From Pleurostoma richardsiae (taxonomy: Eukaryota; Ascomycota; Sordariomycetes; Calosphaeriales; Pleurostomataceae), in NCBI GenBank assembly GCA_030052745.1, contig JANBVO010000042.1, positions 238,844-302,843 of the forward strand: a DNA stretch of 64,000 nucleotides, written 5' to 3'. Below are positions 24,323-34,822 of the stretch, one piece after another. The notes under the pieces were generated by a model. That model made no database searches. It was not told the DNA's origin and saw only the letters and a program-made list of their open reading frames with translations. The position numbers were made by a program, and so were the translations under genes. How positions within the stretch are numbered: position 1 is the stretch's first letter; every line of letters begins with the position of its first letter.

Positions 24323-27085
24323 ATGCCGAGTTTCTATGGCAAGAGGAAACGTCAATACTCCAGTCTCGGCTTATCAGAGGACGAAGCATCAGTAGCCGAG
24401 GCTTCGTCGAGTCGTCGCAACGAAGAACAGAGCGTTGGGCCAACGCTCCTGGAGGAGAGACCGCTGCCCCCGAAGGAGCACCGTGGGAGGAAGAAAACTC
24501 ACCAAGATTGCGCATCGCATCACTGTCCGTCTTCGATCATCGAGCCACCCTGCCGAGTGGCAACAGCTGCGCATACCGTTCGAGAGGAAAGGATCGACCC
24601 GCTCATGCACCCGCTCGCGGCCTGCCATTCAGGGCGAACGCCGGCGACGGCGCAAGCTACCTCTTCTACTAGCATAGCATCAGCTCCCGAGCCCGCAGCT
24701 TGTCACTCGACCCGTCCTGTTTCGGGGGTAAGGGGAATCATGCTAGCGCAAGCATTCGGAGTCGTCCAAACGGCCAACAGCACCACTTCTGTTTTCGGTG
24801 GTCATCTGGGTCTTTCCGGCGGTGCTCTCACCAGCCTTTTACATGGTTCTTCCCTGGACCCAGTCAGCATGTTGTCCCTGTCGGACAGCTTCCCTGATGT
24901 CGGTGACACGGCGTCGCCGTCACCGGCACCTGCAGACCGTTCGCACACACATTTTTACAACTTTTGGACATTACCCCAAGCCATAACCGTCCCCCTCAAC
25001 TGCATAAGAATGCCCTGTATCCCCTTGGGGGGACGATATCCCTCCTCGCTTTCCTCACTAGCCCTCCCTACTCTTCTTCCGGTTCATTCGACCGTACCCT
25101 CGACGGTATCTCCTGCCCAAGCTTCTGTAAGCTCGTGGTATCCAAGCATGGGCATCGATACGGTCCACTGCCCTCAGTGGGATCCTAGTCGTGTTGTCCT
25201 TTCTGAGGGGACCTTGACATGCCCCTGTGACACATATCCTACTGTTCATTCTGATACCCACCAGTTCAATCGCACACGTCCTGGAGACGGCTCCGGCGTG
25301 TTAACACTTAAGTGCTACGCAGAACCCGGCGCAGCCGTCCCCTTGGCTGGAATGACCCCCTCAAGTGCCACAGAGCTCCGTGAACCCGCGCCAAATGACC
25401 TACCAAGGAATGGAACCGCTGCCGCCCAAACAAGGAGACGACGGCCTTTCACTGAGGACAAGCGCCAAGAGACGGGCAGAACTCGCGACATCGGCGCCTG
25501 TCACCGATGTAGGATGCAAAGATGTCGAGTGAGTTTCCCCGGTCGTTACGTTAGTGCCCTCCCACATACTGAAGCGGCTGTCAGTGCACACGGAACCCGG
25601 AAAATCCAGATGGGCCATGCGAACCGTGCCTCAAGTTCTCTAAGACTTCGAAGAAGACCATCCACCATGTTCCCTGCTCCCGCTATAAGCTGACTGAGAT
25701 TACACTCTTCCGGAAGGGCGGGCTTGCTATCACCCAAAGATGGAAGGGAGCGACGGTGAGGGACGTTGGTGACTGGGCTCCAGGAGAGCCGGATATACGC
25801 TACGTTCAGATGCAGCAGAATTTGTGCAAAACCCCGATGTGCTTCGCCGTCCGCAGGTTTGTCCCGTCAAGCACTGATAACATCAGCCGGAGTTGGATGG
25901 ACCGAGGACAGATGAAGAAGGTTGATCTAGCACCATATGCACTTGCGGATGTCGAGGCTGCCAGGGAGGTCTTTGGCAAATACCTGGACTCACATGCATT
26001 TGAGGGGCTCCTCTGGGTTATTGAGACGTCATTCAGAGACGACCTCGCCAGAGAAGTCTATACCATGGCATATAAGCATTTTGAGTCACTCAGCGTTAGT
26101 ATCTTCTCGTCAATAAGCTGGCTCCACACTGATTTGTCTGTTGGTCGGACACGCGATAGACAGCTTCAGAAGAGTGCCTACAAACTTCAAGACGGTATAT
26201 GGCGAATCTGTTCCGCCTGTGGTTTGCCATGAGTGTGTCCCTTGCAGTCGTCCACATGCTCCGGGAGGCTTGAGAATGTTCACTGATACAGCGAAGGGCA
26301 CACCACCGGTTCTTCATGGTTATGTGGACCGGAACATCTAGGCACAACCAAAGTCGACGATGAGAGCTACCCCTTAGGAGACAGGGTCTCGACGCCACGC
26401 TTAGTAGTTGCCCAGTTCAACAGCATCTACATCACCTGCTATCTTATGCCGCTGTCCGCCTTGATTCTCAAACAACTCGAAGCAATGTTCAAGAGCAAAG
26501 CGATGAATCATTGGTTCACCATCTTCCTAAGCACTTTCATTCTTCTGTACGAAATTTCGCACATCTCGGAGGACAGATACAGATATGCGAGGCAGAACAA
26601 CCACAAGGTTCGTTCTTGTCCCGTTAAAGATCCGTTCGGGCAGCTTTAGCGCTTGAATGACAGGAGCCGCCGGGCTGGGGGCAAATAAACTAATTGATAT
26701 TTGGGCGCAGGACGAATATTCTCTCCCTTTGTTTGTGCGGGAGCTCCAGGAAGGTGCAAATGTCATCCTACTCCACTGGCATTATCTCAACTGCGACATC
26801 GACCCCTTGACAGTCGACTGGTCAAACGCGCGTAAGACGTCTCTGCCCAATTTAGATAAAGACCAGCTCTCGTTCGTTGTTAGGGCCTGGGAGATGATGA
26901 GAAGCAGAGGTGAACATCCACATCCTTATAGACCTGTAAGATCAGAACAAACTAACAGCTACATACTATTTTCAGAAGAGGACGTGCGAGCTAATCTAGA
27001 TACAAACAACTACCGGTGGTCCCTGTACTTTACATCTCAAATGTTCGAGAAGAATTGGGCACCGCGCGCAACATATGCAGGGTAA
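24323..27085 (+). CDS. Zn2Cys6 fungal transcription factor (six exons)
   Basis: Predicted nuclear DNA-binding regulator. Exons: 24323-25528, 25585-26094, 26160-26232, 26297-26607, 26711-26909 and 26976-27085, giving about 802 residues. The zinc cluster straddles intron 1: ACHRCRMQRCR joins to CTRNPENPDGPCEPC, giving CX2CX6C, then CX2C and a final Cys (HHVPC). After it come segments typical of this regulator subfamily: DVEAAREVFGKYL, then FRLWFAMRHTTGSSWLCG across intron 3, and NHWFTIFLSTFILLYE. The end SQMFEKNWAPR is also typical. Intron 5 has a textbook ACTAAC branch and TTTTCAG. Intron 3 uses a GAAG acceptor and needs RNA support. The 400-residue, Pro/Ser/Thr-rich N-terminus before the cluster is unusually long and could contain an unseen intron or a later start. 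Target genes unknown; the TauD-like gene is its divergent neighbour. Confidence 0.82.
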
Positions 27086-27771
27086 AGGGGTTGTGAGGCA
27101 CTCCATCCATTCCTTTCCCAGTGCTGCGGAGTCAATCGAGGAGATTTGATGCCTTCAGGACGACCTGGAGATTCCAGCTTGGATGAAACCGTCTCCTGGC
27201 TGTTTCGATTGGCAACCATGCTGCTAGTAAAGCGAAGCACCAGGCACAGAAATAGGAATAGGAAGGTGAAGAAAGGAATTGGAGTTGAGAGGCGAATTCG
27301 CGTGCTGTCGAAACGGCTCAGACAGACGGAGCTGGAAAGGTACGTGTGCAAGAAAAGGGCAGGTTCGTTATATCAGGGGCATCTGTTTGAAGTCAAGCGG
27401 ACAGCAAAAGAATTCAGTCGTAGATAAGAAATAAGGTACGACATGGGCTTAGGCGGACGTTGGAGGTGATGTGATGTGCGCAATATGAATACCTTCGCCA
27501 CTGACAGATTTGCTTTGCTATTGAAGTCCTAGCAGACAGCTTATGTAATATGCCTCGCCTTTCACTCGTCGCTGCGGTTAATTACATGTTACACTCCGAA
27601 AATGCATGTAGCTAAGAAGTATCAAGATTATTAGCCAAAAGAAAAAGCAGACTGACAAGCTGGCATCTTTGTACCTTCTTCCGACCCTTATTAGTTGAGC
27701 GCTTGTCAACGTTCTACAGCGAAGCTCCGATAGAGAATCTCTGGCCGGGGAAGAACACTCGACTGGACGTC
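27086..27771. other. Intergenic
   Basis: 686 bp holding the 3' UTR of the regulator and the promoter of SEC72. A plus-strand frame at 27146-27427 rich in Arg/Lys/Asn has no start context or homology. Nothing else seen. Confidence 0.5.
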
Positions 27772-28389
27772 ATGGCGGACACGGACACTTTCACCCTCCT
27801 CCCGCTCAAGCTAGATCCGCAGTCTAAGGCGGTGACAAGCACGTCGCCCTCGCGCTCACTCGAGGCCGAACTAGCAACCCTCAACAGCCTTCATCGCTCC
27901 CTCCTGGGTCTCGAGTCACCTCACACGGTCCCCCCACCGCCCATACCTGTCAACCCAAAGCGGAGCGCCAATGTCGCCAAACTGCGCGACAGCGGCAACG
28001 CCGAATTCCGCAAGGGAAAGTACGTCGACGCCATCAAATTTTACACCTTAGGCCTGCAGATGGCTCTGACGCGGCCGCTCTGGGAGCCGCAGCAGCTCGT
28101 GAGGGAGGAGGTGGCCAGCCTGTACGCCAACAGGGCGCAGGCGCACATGGCGATGCAAGGCTGGGCAGAGGGTGCCGTGGACGCGGAGGCGAGCGTCGAG
28201 GCAAAGAAGATCGGTAATGCTAAGGCATGGTGGAGGCGTGGCCGCTGCCTGATGGAGATGGGCCGATACGACGAGGCGAAGGAGTGGGTTGGGCGAGGAT
28301 TGGAAATGGAAGGGGAAGAAGGCGAGCTGGTCGCACTGCTCAGGGACATCGATGGAAAGATTGTCAAGGGGGGGAGTGGCGGCGCCTGA
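27772..28389 (+). CDS. SEC72: SEC72-like subunit of the Sec63 translocation complex
   Basis: Cytosolic TPR subunit that helps post-translational import of secretory proteins into the ER, working with Sec61, Sec62 and Sec63. Single exon, 205 residues from the ATG at 27772 (GTCATGG context). An upstream non-ATG extension is ignored. The N-terminal 60 residues are specific to Sec72/Sec71-like proteins (TFTLLPLKLDPQSKAV). Then come TPR repeats: GNAEFRKGKYVDAIKFYTL (about residue 80), YANRAQAHMAMQGWAEGAVD, and AWWRRGRCLMEMGRYDEAKE. Length matches fungal Sec72 (about 200). Intact and ordinary. Other short TPR co-chaperones are possible but fit the N-terminus less well. Confidence 0.85.
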   Translation: MADTDTFTLLPLKLDPQSKAVTSTSPSRSLEAELATLNSLHRSLLGLESPHTVPPPPIPVNPKRSANVAKLRDSGNAEFRKGKYVDAIKFYTLGLQMALTRPLWEPQQLVREEVASLYANRAQAHMAMQGWAEGAVDAEASVEAKKIGNAKAWWRRGRCLMEMGRYDEAKEWVGRGLEMEGEEGELVALLRDIDGKIVKGGSGGA

Positions 28390-29142
28390 ATGGTGCTATC
28401 TTCTCTTCCGCCGGTTCCATTGTTGGCAGTACTTACCGAGGAAGATAACATTCTCAGCGCATAACCACCCACAGATGACAGGGTGTACAATGGCGTTGGC
28501 AAGGAGTTTTATGGCGTTCACAGCATACACTGTTGATCTGGGTTGATGGTACATGTTACCGTTACTGGGATAACTATGGAAGGAGCATGACGCGGTCATT
28601 CTTGCCATCGTTACATCGGTAAAGATGGAGTGTTTTGTGCGTCCAGACCGCAAAACGACGGCTATATAATCCGGTGCTTATATCAAAAAGAGTCTTGATG
28701 CTTGCTTGCCCAACTAAAATCATATTATCACACTCCCCAGCAAAAGGAAAGAAGCTGAAGGGAAATTACCCGCATCTGCCTTCTCATTCATAGACCACAT
28801 CTTACCTTGAGGTCTCATCCGGCCCCGCCGCCACGTCCTTGCATCTCCAAATAGTCTGGCAGACCACAAGACCCAATGAGCCAGAAACATTCTGTAACTT
28901 TCGTAGGAGGGGCATCGCAACCCACACATCAATACAAAGGAACGTGGATACCTGAAGGAGCCAACCTAAAGGTGCCATTATCCTCAGTAGGCCATATCTT
29001 CTCCCCTGACGGGTTCTCCTGCTGCAAATGCTCTGTTCCCATTCTTTGTTGCGAGAACTCGCGACCTTTTATGAGGCCCTCGAGTGCCACCCTTCATCTG
29101 GACCATTCCGTCTTCGGTTTCGGCATATAGGCATACCACAGC
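28390..29142. other. Intergenic, convergent 3' ends
   Basis: 753 bp between SEC72 (+) and the small minus-strand gene. Should hold both 3' UTRs. Open frames here are shorter than 90 codons and unremarkable. Confidence 0.5.
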
Positions 29143-29409
29143 CTACGCCTTCTCATTCACGGCGGCGGCAGTGCTTTGTGTACGCTTCCTCATAACGGCG
29201 TCCTGACCATGCATCCGCCGGTCCAGGGCGCGCTCGAGCTTAGCTCCCAGGGCCAGCTTAGAAAGGTTGGCGCTTTTCTCTTCTGATAGGGCTACGCGCT
29301 GGCTGGCAAGAGCCTTGTTTTCCATGCGATCAAGGCCCTTCTCAATGTCGCGAATTTCGGCGGTTGCAGAGTCGGTAGTCCGGACGGTGGGCGTGAAGGA
29401 GGGAGCCAT
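29143..29409 (-). CDS. Small conserved-looking fungal protein of unknown function
   Basis: 88 residues from the ATG at 29409 (MAPSFTPTVRTTDSATAEI). It is dominated by charged helical sequence (EIRDIEKGLDRMENKALASQ, then KLALGAKLERALDRRM) with a heptad-like spacing of Leu/Met/Ala, so a short helical hairpin or coiled coil. No signal peptide or membrane segment. A TTACAG acceptor lies about 30 nt upstream, so a 5' exon (coding or leader) is possible. I believe similar small proteins occur in other ascomycetes, but I cannot name a function. Confidence 0.6.
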   Translation of the reverse strand: MAPSFTPTVRTTDSATAEIRDIEKGLDRMENKALASQRVALSEEKSANLSKLALGAKLERALDRRMHGQDAVMRKRTQSTAAAVNEKA

Positions 29410-31053
29410 GCTGTAGGTGCTATATCGAACAGATGTGCGGGCCTGTAAGAGACAGGACACCATGTAAGTTACACTAGCTGGTACGAAAGATCGGCTGGTC
29501 TAGAGTGTAGACAGGTGGGTGGTGTCTCTGCAAGGGCTCAAGCGATGACTTGGGGAAGAACGCAGTGATGATCTTGCCAAAGCACATGTGTCGGTCGAGA
29601 GTAGAAGTAGGGTGAAGGCAAAGGCGGTCAAGCCACGAAGGGGAGACGACATACTGAAGGGGCCATGATAGGCCGCGCGGAATCGAGCGAAGTCCGCATC
29701 TTGGGATTTCCTTTGTCCTACACCGTTGTCTTGTCGTGGCCTCGCCGGTGCAGGGATGTGAAAGAAGAGAGTTGAGTGCTGTCGATGTACGTTCGTTGCA
29801 GGTTTGATCCGAAAGGGGATAATTTGAAGGCTGAAACGTGGAGCAAGAAACAGCACGCAGCAAATGTGACGTAGATTGCCAATGCCAGGGTATCACTAAG
29901 GTAAGGTTCGTAAAATAAAATAAAAAAACAGCCTCCAAATCGTCCTGTATCGTCGGTGCCGGGGAATGTACTTTGTAAGGTAGGTATTGCAAGCCGGGAG
30001 AGCGGAAAGGGAGTGAGAGTGAGGGCGAAAGGATGAAAGTAGAGGGTGGTTTGGCTTCGCATGCAATGAACCAGACCACGGAGAACACCGGGAGCAAGTT
30101 GTCTTAGCTTAGCGACCGGTACATAATTCACGTCGCCAGGTTGGTACACCCTTTCAGGTTTTCAGGTAACTGAGGTTAGTGTTGGATAGGTGATGTACCT
30201 AAGTGGAGCTCTTCCCCATCGACCTCAAACAAAAGGTGCGGCGCCGTATCCCCCTCCCGTGCGGCAGTGAGAGTACCAAATACCTTAGGCTGCTCAGCTC
30301 TGATAGCGATCAGCAGTGCTTTGTCCTTCTCTGCCTATCCAACCTGCCTTACTCATAAACTCCTTGACTGACCCATGTATATGAGATGATGCACTGGACT
30401 TATAGCTGGACGTGACAGGACGTCTCCCATATTTCCGAGCTGCAGCCACAGGTGCCTACCACAGACGTCGGGCGGAGCAGGGAAACGGCCAATGATAAGT
30501 GGTGGTACGGAGTACCTTGCCCCTAGTCAACTACCTTGGGTACCTTAGGTGTCTAAGGTACTTATGTCAGCTTCACGCATGGCTTCCGCGTGCTCTACAC
30601 GTGGCCCAAGATCGAACCATCCCGCTTACCTTCCGCCGATCCGCCCACCGCTCTTGGCCGAGGCCTGTTGCCACATGCCCATCCGTCCAGAGGCATCTTC
30701 TCTTCACTTCAGACCGGACTATGTATCATATTCAGGTATGTCGGCACGTCGGCACGTGTTCAGGCCTACAAAATGCAAACTGACAATTGATCAAGTTGAG
30801 TACATAGTATGTTAACTATTGAAGGACCCTCTTGTCCATTGCTAGCTTCATCTCCTCTTCGAGTGGAAGAGGCCAGCGGGATTCCACGGATAATCCCCTT
30901 TCTTTCTTTCGCCTCGCCTCGTGCCTCGAGTCCGCCCCTCCTATTTTGGCGCACCCTACCCTCCACCCTCAACAGCGCGGTTCAGAGACAATTCTTGCGT
31001 CTCTTCTCGACGGCATGTTCTGTTAACGTCACCTCTCGCCCGCGTCCATGGCC
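29410..31053. other. Intergenic
   Basis: About 1.6 kb. It holds the promoter and leader of the small minus-strand gene, and TACCTTAGGT-type motifs at 30505-30566 that match the cluster at 13.5 kb. The CT-rich plus strand near 30880-31020 gives spurious open frames. No gene supported. Confidence 0.5.
30505..30566. repeat. TACCTTAGGT / GTACC motif cluster
   Basis: At least four self-complementary words (GTACGGAGTACC, CTACCTTGGGTACC, CCTTAGGTG, CTAAGGTAC) in about 60 bp. Same family as the clusters near 13.5 kb and 50.7 kb. Confidence 0.6.
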
Positions 31054-31718
31054 CTAAGTGTCTCGTGATCTATGGTCTTTCCTTTTCTGTGAGGGTTTGC
31101 CTTTCTTTCCGCTGTAGTCCAGCCTGATGTCATATGAAGGCCTTCTCTCCGCGGCCGCCGGGGGCGCAGCCTCGTCCCGATCCTCATGCACACTAGGAGA
31201 CGTCGTTGCCGAAGCCGACACCCCCTTCCGGTGCAGGCGTGGTGGACCTGGACCCTTGCGGCTCCCACTGTGTCGTCGGTGATCACCGGGCTGACCTTCC
31301 CCGTTCGTCTCTGCGGACGAAGCTATTGACATGGTCAGGCACCATCAAGTCTACCGGCACCGGCTCCAGGTCACTCACGATGTCTGGTGCAGCTCTCGCA
31401 ACAGCCATGGTCGCATGTCTCCACCATCTCCCAAAGCTCTGTGAGATGGTTCTTGACCCACTTTGGATTCCTGAATGTACACCAGCCTTGCGTGTTGGGC
31501 CCCTGATTGCAAACGCAACACGTCCAGCTCCCGCCGTTGGCCTTGAACTCGCAATTCTGGAGGGGACATGCCATATGTGTCGGCTGCGATGTTGCGAACG
31601 TGATATTGGAGCATGGCGTCTCGTAGCCCGTCTCCAGATCGATCAGAGCTGCCGGGCAGTAATGCCAGGTCACCGACTGATGGGAGCAGGGGTGATGATG
31701 TGGATGGCCGTGACACAT
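31054..31718 (-). CDS. Small Cys/His-rich (probably zinc-binding) protein, tandem family member A
   Basis: First of three tandem paralogues on the minus strand. Exons are 31718-31379 and 31322-31054. The 56-nt intron has GTGAGT, a CCTGAC branch and a CAATAG acceptor, giving 202 residues. Without splicing it would end at 115 residues. It opens MCHGHPHHHPCSHQ, with a second block CPLQNC, then WTCCVCNQGPNTQGWC and CDHGCCESC. These Cys/His pairs are shared with members B and C in the same order and suggest at least two zinc sites, RING-like in flavour but not a recognised RING. Exon 2 adds a basic, low-complexity tail rich in Lys, Arg, Ser and Pro. No signal peptide or membrane segment. A TATA box is about 183 bp upstream. 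Fungal genomes carry families of short proteins beginning MC with a C-x-H motif; function unknown. Confidence 0.68.
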
Positions 31719-33145
31719 CTTCAGAACTCGCTGCAGCCCCAAGGAGGCTGGCTGTTGGTCTATGTGCGAGAATCGTGTGCCAAGGCAAAATTGGCGGTCC
31801 GCTGAGGCTCGCTAGCTTGCACCGCTTCTGAAGGAACCGCTTGTCTGCTTCTTCACAGCGTCGCTTGCACCAAGGATGGAACGGCCGCCGGTGTTTGCCC
31901 TTTATATACTCCCAGCTCCTACTCTGCTGCGCGCTCGAATGCTGCCATATTGTCTGCCACACCCTGCTTCCCATTTCGACCTCCATCACCACCATGTTGG
32001 TCTATCGCCTGCGCCATGGAGGCAGCTCGGCGGCGTGAAAAGAAGCAATATAGGTAGCCCTTTGCTACGCGACCAATCAGCGTTGTCTACGCCTTCAGCA
32101 ACGACATGATCGGCGGCAGAGTCTTCGGTGCCGGTCGATGCACACTGTGTGCGCCACAGGAGGAGCTCAGATCCGTGTCTCGGAACTTACAGTGCGCCTC
32201 CGCTTACGGGTGTACGAGATGATGCACCTCTTGCCATAGCGTACATTTTCGGAATTCGCTAGAAAAGGACAGGGAGCCAAAGCCGCGGGTCATGTGCGAC
32301 GTCTGTGACACTCTGCATCGCGATGCTGCATCAGATCATCCCCTACCAACAACAAGCTCCGTACGACCACGGAGCGAGTCGCACTGCCCGATCGTCTCCC
32401 AACAGCCTGGCTCTCGGAGATCTCTGTGGTTGCCCAGAGATCTCACTCATACGTCTCTCGGGAAATTGCCAATGGAGGGTCGGTCAGCGTCTCAAGAACA
32501 CACACCATCGACTCTCGTTGGTCTCTGTGGGCCGTCCGTGCGGCCTTGGACTCCGAAAATCATCGGCTTTTACCCTCCACAGTTACACCACAATCGCTCT
32601 GGATTGCATGTCAAGCCTCCTTTCCCGCCAGTCTCCGCTATGTGCCGACACGTCGAAGCTCTTATGATCCTACTGCCTCATCGACCTCGCATTTCATCTA
32701 GCGCAGCTTATCTTGCGAGACAGGGGAGTGAGGCGGGCTTTGCACCCATCTCGCTCTATATCATGTTCCTTCCCAGCTGACACGCCAGCCTCGCCAAGGC
32801 GTTGTCGCTGTCCGGTACAGCCTGATGACGCTGCACTGCTTTTTTTTCTTTCGCTCGAAATCCGATAGTGGCAACCTCGACATCCCTGTGGCTCCAGTTA
32901 CCATCATGAAATAGGGGCCGCGAGATCTCGCAACACTCGGCACTGTCACTCGCCATGCTGGAAGCTCCCCCACCGTTCACTGGACCACCGGCGGTAATCT
33001 GGTTGCTTCAATCGGCAATTGGATTCTTATCAATGACTCGGAGAGTATCTCCAAGGGATCTCGCTAACTTCCATGAATTGCTACGAGACGACTGAATCTC
33101 CTCATCTTCGGTCCAGAAGCACCTGAGCCCGCCTCAACGGACTGT
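31719..33145. other. Intergenic between Cys-rich genes A and B
   Basis: About 1.4 kb. I searched the minus strand for a fourth MC...CxHxCCxxC copy and found none. Plus-strand frames at 32292-32780 have no domain. Nothing else seen. Confidence 0.5.
31901..31908 (-). promoter_or_regulatory. TATA box of Cys-rich gene A
   Basis: TATATAAA on the minus strand about 183 bp before the ATG at 31718. No other ATG lies between, which supports that start. Confidence 0.5.
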
Positions 33146-33622
33146 TTACTCTGACACACCAGGATCGGCAGCCGGCTGGCATGCTTCGCAGCAGATGTGC
33201 TCGCATCTGAACTGGTTACCGTCAATGATCATAATGCAGCCACATCGGCCCTGCTTGTTCCCGCTTTTGCCGCACCAACAGCAGTTCCAGCATCTGTTCC
33301 GTTCCTCGAATGGGCACCTAGGTAAGGGGCACTTAGGCAGAAGTGGCGAGGCAGCTGCGGTCGAGGGATTGCCATGGAAGCTAGGTGGGACGGGATAAGG
33401 AATGGACTGTTGAGTGAGGTTCCGACACGGCTTCCTCTTCGGTTGGGAAGCACTTCCCTGACCTGGCTCGAGCCCACGGTCGGTACTCCTCTCGGCCTTC
33501 CTGCCGCCGACCATTTTGGCGGGCGACTCTGGTGGTGATGGCACGGCCGAAGCGTCTGCACAGTAAACAATGTGTGTCCTGACATGCTCGCAGGGGAGGG
33601 TATAGGTCGTTTGGTGACACAT
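33146..33622 (-). CDS. Small Cys/His-rich (probably zinc-binding) protein, tandem family member B
   Basis: 158 residues from ATG 33622, single exon. It opens MCHQTTYTLPCEHVRTHIVYC, whose first 12 residues match the common fungal MC...PCxH start. A long Pro/Ser/Lys-rich spacer (about 25-95) separates it from the second block, CPLPRC, then CWNCCWCGKSGNKQGRC and CEHICCEACQP. Order and spacing of the Cys/His groups parallel members A and C, so they are paralogues despite low overall identity. A TATA-like CTTATAAA lies about 168 bp upstream. A GTGTGT near the stop could be a donor for a tail exon as in member A; I could not find a clear partner. Function unknown. Confidence 0.66.
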   Translation of the reverse strand: MCHQTTYTLPCEHVRTHIVYCADASAVPSPPESPAKMVGGRKAERSTDRGLEPGQGSASQPKRKPCRNLTQQSIPYPVPPSFHGNPSTAAASPLLPKCPLPRCPFEERNRCWNCCWCGKSGNKQGRCGCIMIIDGNQFRCEHICCEACQPAADPGVSE

Positions 33623-34435
33623 GTCGAACAGGAAAGGATTCGGCATATATGCCTTTCGTCGCCTGTACACGAGGCCGATGAGTAGTCCGTTGCTTCAACG
33701 CAAGTGTTGCTCAAGTGAGTCTCGCCTGCTTGAGCCTGTCCTTGCCAACAGGTCTCTTTCTCAGCTCTTCGTGCGAAGCTGCCACTTGCCTTATAAAGAC
33801 CTGCAGGGCATCTCTTTCTCGCACTTTGAGACGGAGGCTTATTTCCTCTTATGCGGCTTTTACCTATGTCCATTCAAAGATCCGGACGGTCAGCTGAGAG
33901 TTGCCCGATCGCGCCTTGAATAACTCTCCTTCCACGTCGCTTTGCCCTTGGTCCGTTTCTTGTCGGAAACGGTGTTGTCATCAGCTGCACTCTGTTTCGG
34001 CCATGTCAGCTGAAGGAGTTCGACTAACACAAGGGAGTTCAGCAACAATGACCCTCAGCGGCAGGCGTCAGGTTGGACAAGCTTTGCCTTCTTGCTACTT
34101 TCGTTGTCGCTCAAGGCTTCTTGCTGTCCAATGAACATGATTGCCTCGCAGTGGGGTCTTACATGGTCTCATATCGGAGTCTCCATCACCTGACAACATA
34201 GCCAGCCCTTGATGTTTCAATTTCCTACGGTATCAGACAATGTCCCGCGAGGAAGCAAGCCCTGTGTCTGCTCCACACATTCATCTCACTACATTGACCG
34301 CGAGTATCAGTCGATAGAGGTGAGCAATGGTTAGAAGAGATGGTCATTGCATTGAAAGAGGCCAGAATCACAGACTATCCCCTCCCCTGGCCTTACAAGC
34401 CGGCGGGTCTTCCCTTACAATCATTATCAACATGT
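33623..34435. other. Intergenic between Cys-rich genes B and C
   Basis: 813 bp. No additional family member or other gene recognised. Confidence 0.5.
33790..33797 (-). promoter_or_regulatory. TATA-like element of Cys-rich gene B
   Basis: TTTATAAG on the minus strand about 168 bp upstream of ATG 33622, similar in distance to the element before gene A. Confidence 0.4.
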
Positions 34436-34822
34436 CTATTCCTGCTTCCGCTGGTCGGGCTGGCATTCTCCGCAACATATGTGGTAGCAGAATGTGTCGG
34501 GCGCCCCTCGCATCCGGTGACTGCAGAATCGAAAGACGTTGCCTCCCCGGTTACATCGACAGCAGATCCATAGCCGGTTAAGCTGGTCCAGGCGACACAG
34601 TCCAGCAATGCAATCAGGGCTTGCCAGGCATCCACCGCTGGCGCACGGGTTGTTGTAGTCAACGCTCTGGACTGGATCATACGACTGATCCTGGCAGGGC
34701 TGATGGTCGCCCGTCGCCGCATCCATGGTCGCCGCGGCACAGAAGATATAGTGGACGACGATGTCGATGGCTCGATTGCAGGGATGAAAGTGGTGATGAT
34801 GAACGTAGTAATAGATACACAT
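34436..34822 (-). CDS. Small Cys/His-rich (probably zinc-binding) protein, tandem family member C
   Basis: 128 residues from ATG 34822, single exon. N-terminus MCIYYYVHHHHFHPCNRA has a run of His where A has HPHHHPC. Then come CASGGC, WICCRCNRGGNVFRFC and CYHICCGECQP. The final block lines up with CEHICCEACQP of member B and CDHGCCESC of member A. The middle carries extra Cys (PDCIAGLC). No secretion signal is evident. The frame is open a little upstream, but only from GTG. Function unknown; shared architecture with A and B is the main evidence that the frame is real. Confidence 0.64.
   Translation of the reverse strand: MCIYYYVHHHHFHPCNRAIDIVVHYIFCAAATMDAATGDHQPCQDQSYDPVQSVDYNNPCASGGCLASPDCIAGLCRLDQLNRLWICCRCNRGGNVFRFCSHRMRGAPDTFCYHICCGECQPDQRKQE

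Noticed and set aside
26941-26980. 40-nt intron GTAAGA...TTTCAG in the Zn2Cys6 regulator
   Set aside because: Would break the reading phase; the 66-nt intron 26910-26975 with the same acceptor keeps phase and has a good branch site.
34393-34740. Alternative frame across Cys-rich gene C
   Set aside because: Starts without ATG and lacks the ordered Cys/His blocks that the called frame shares with genes A and B.
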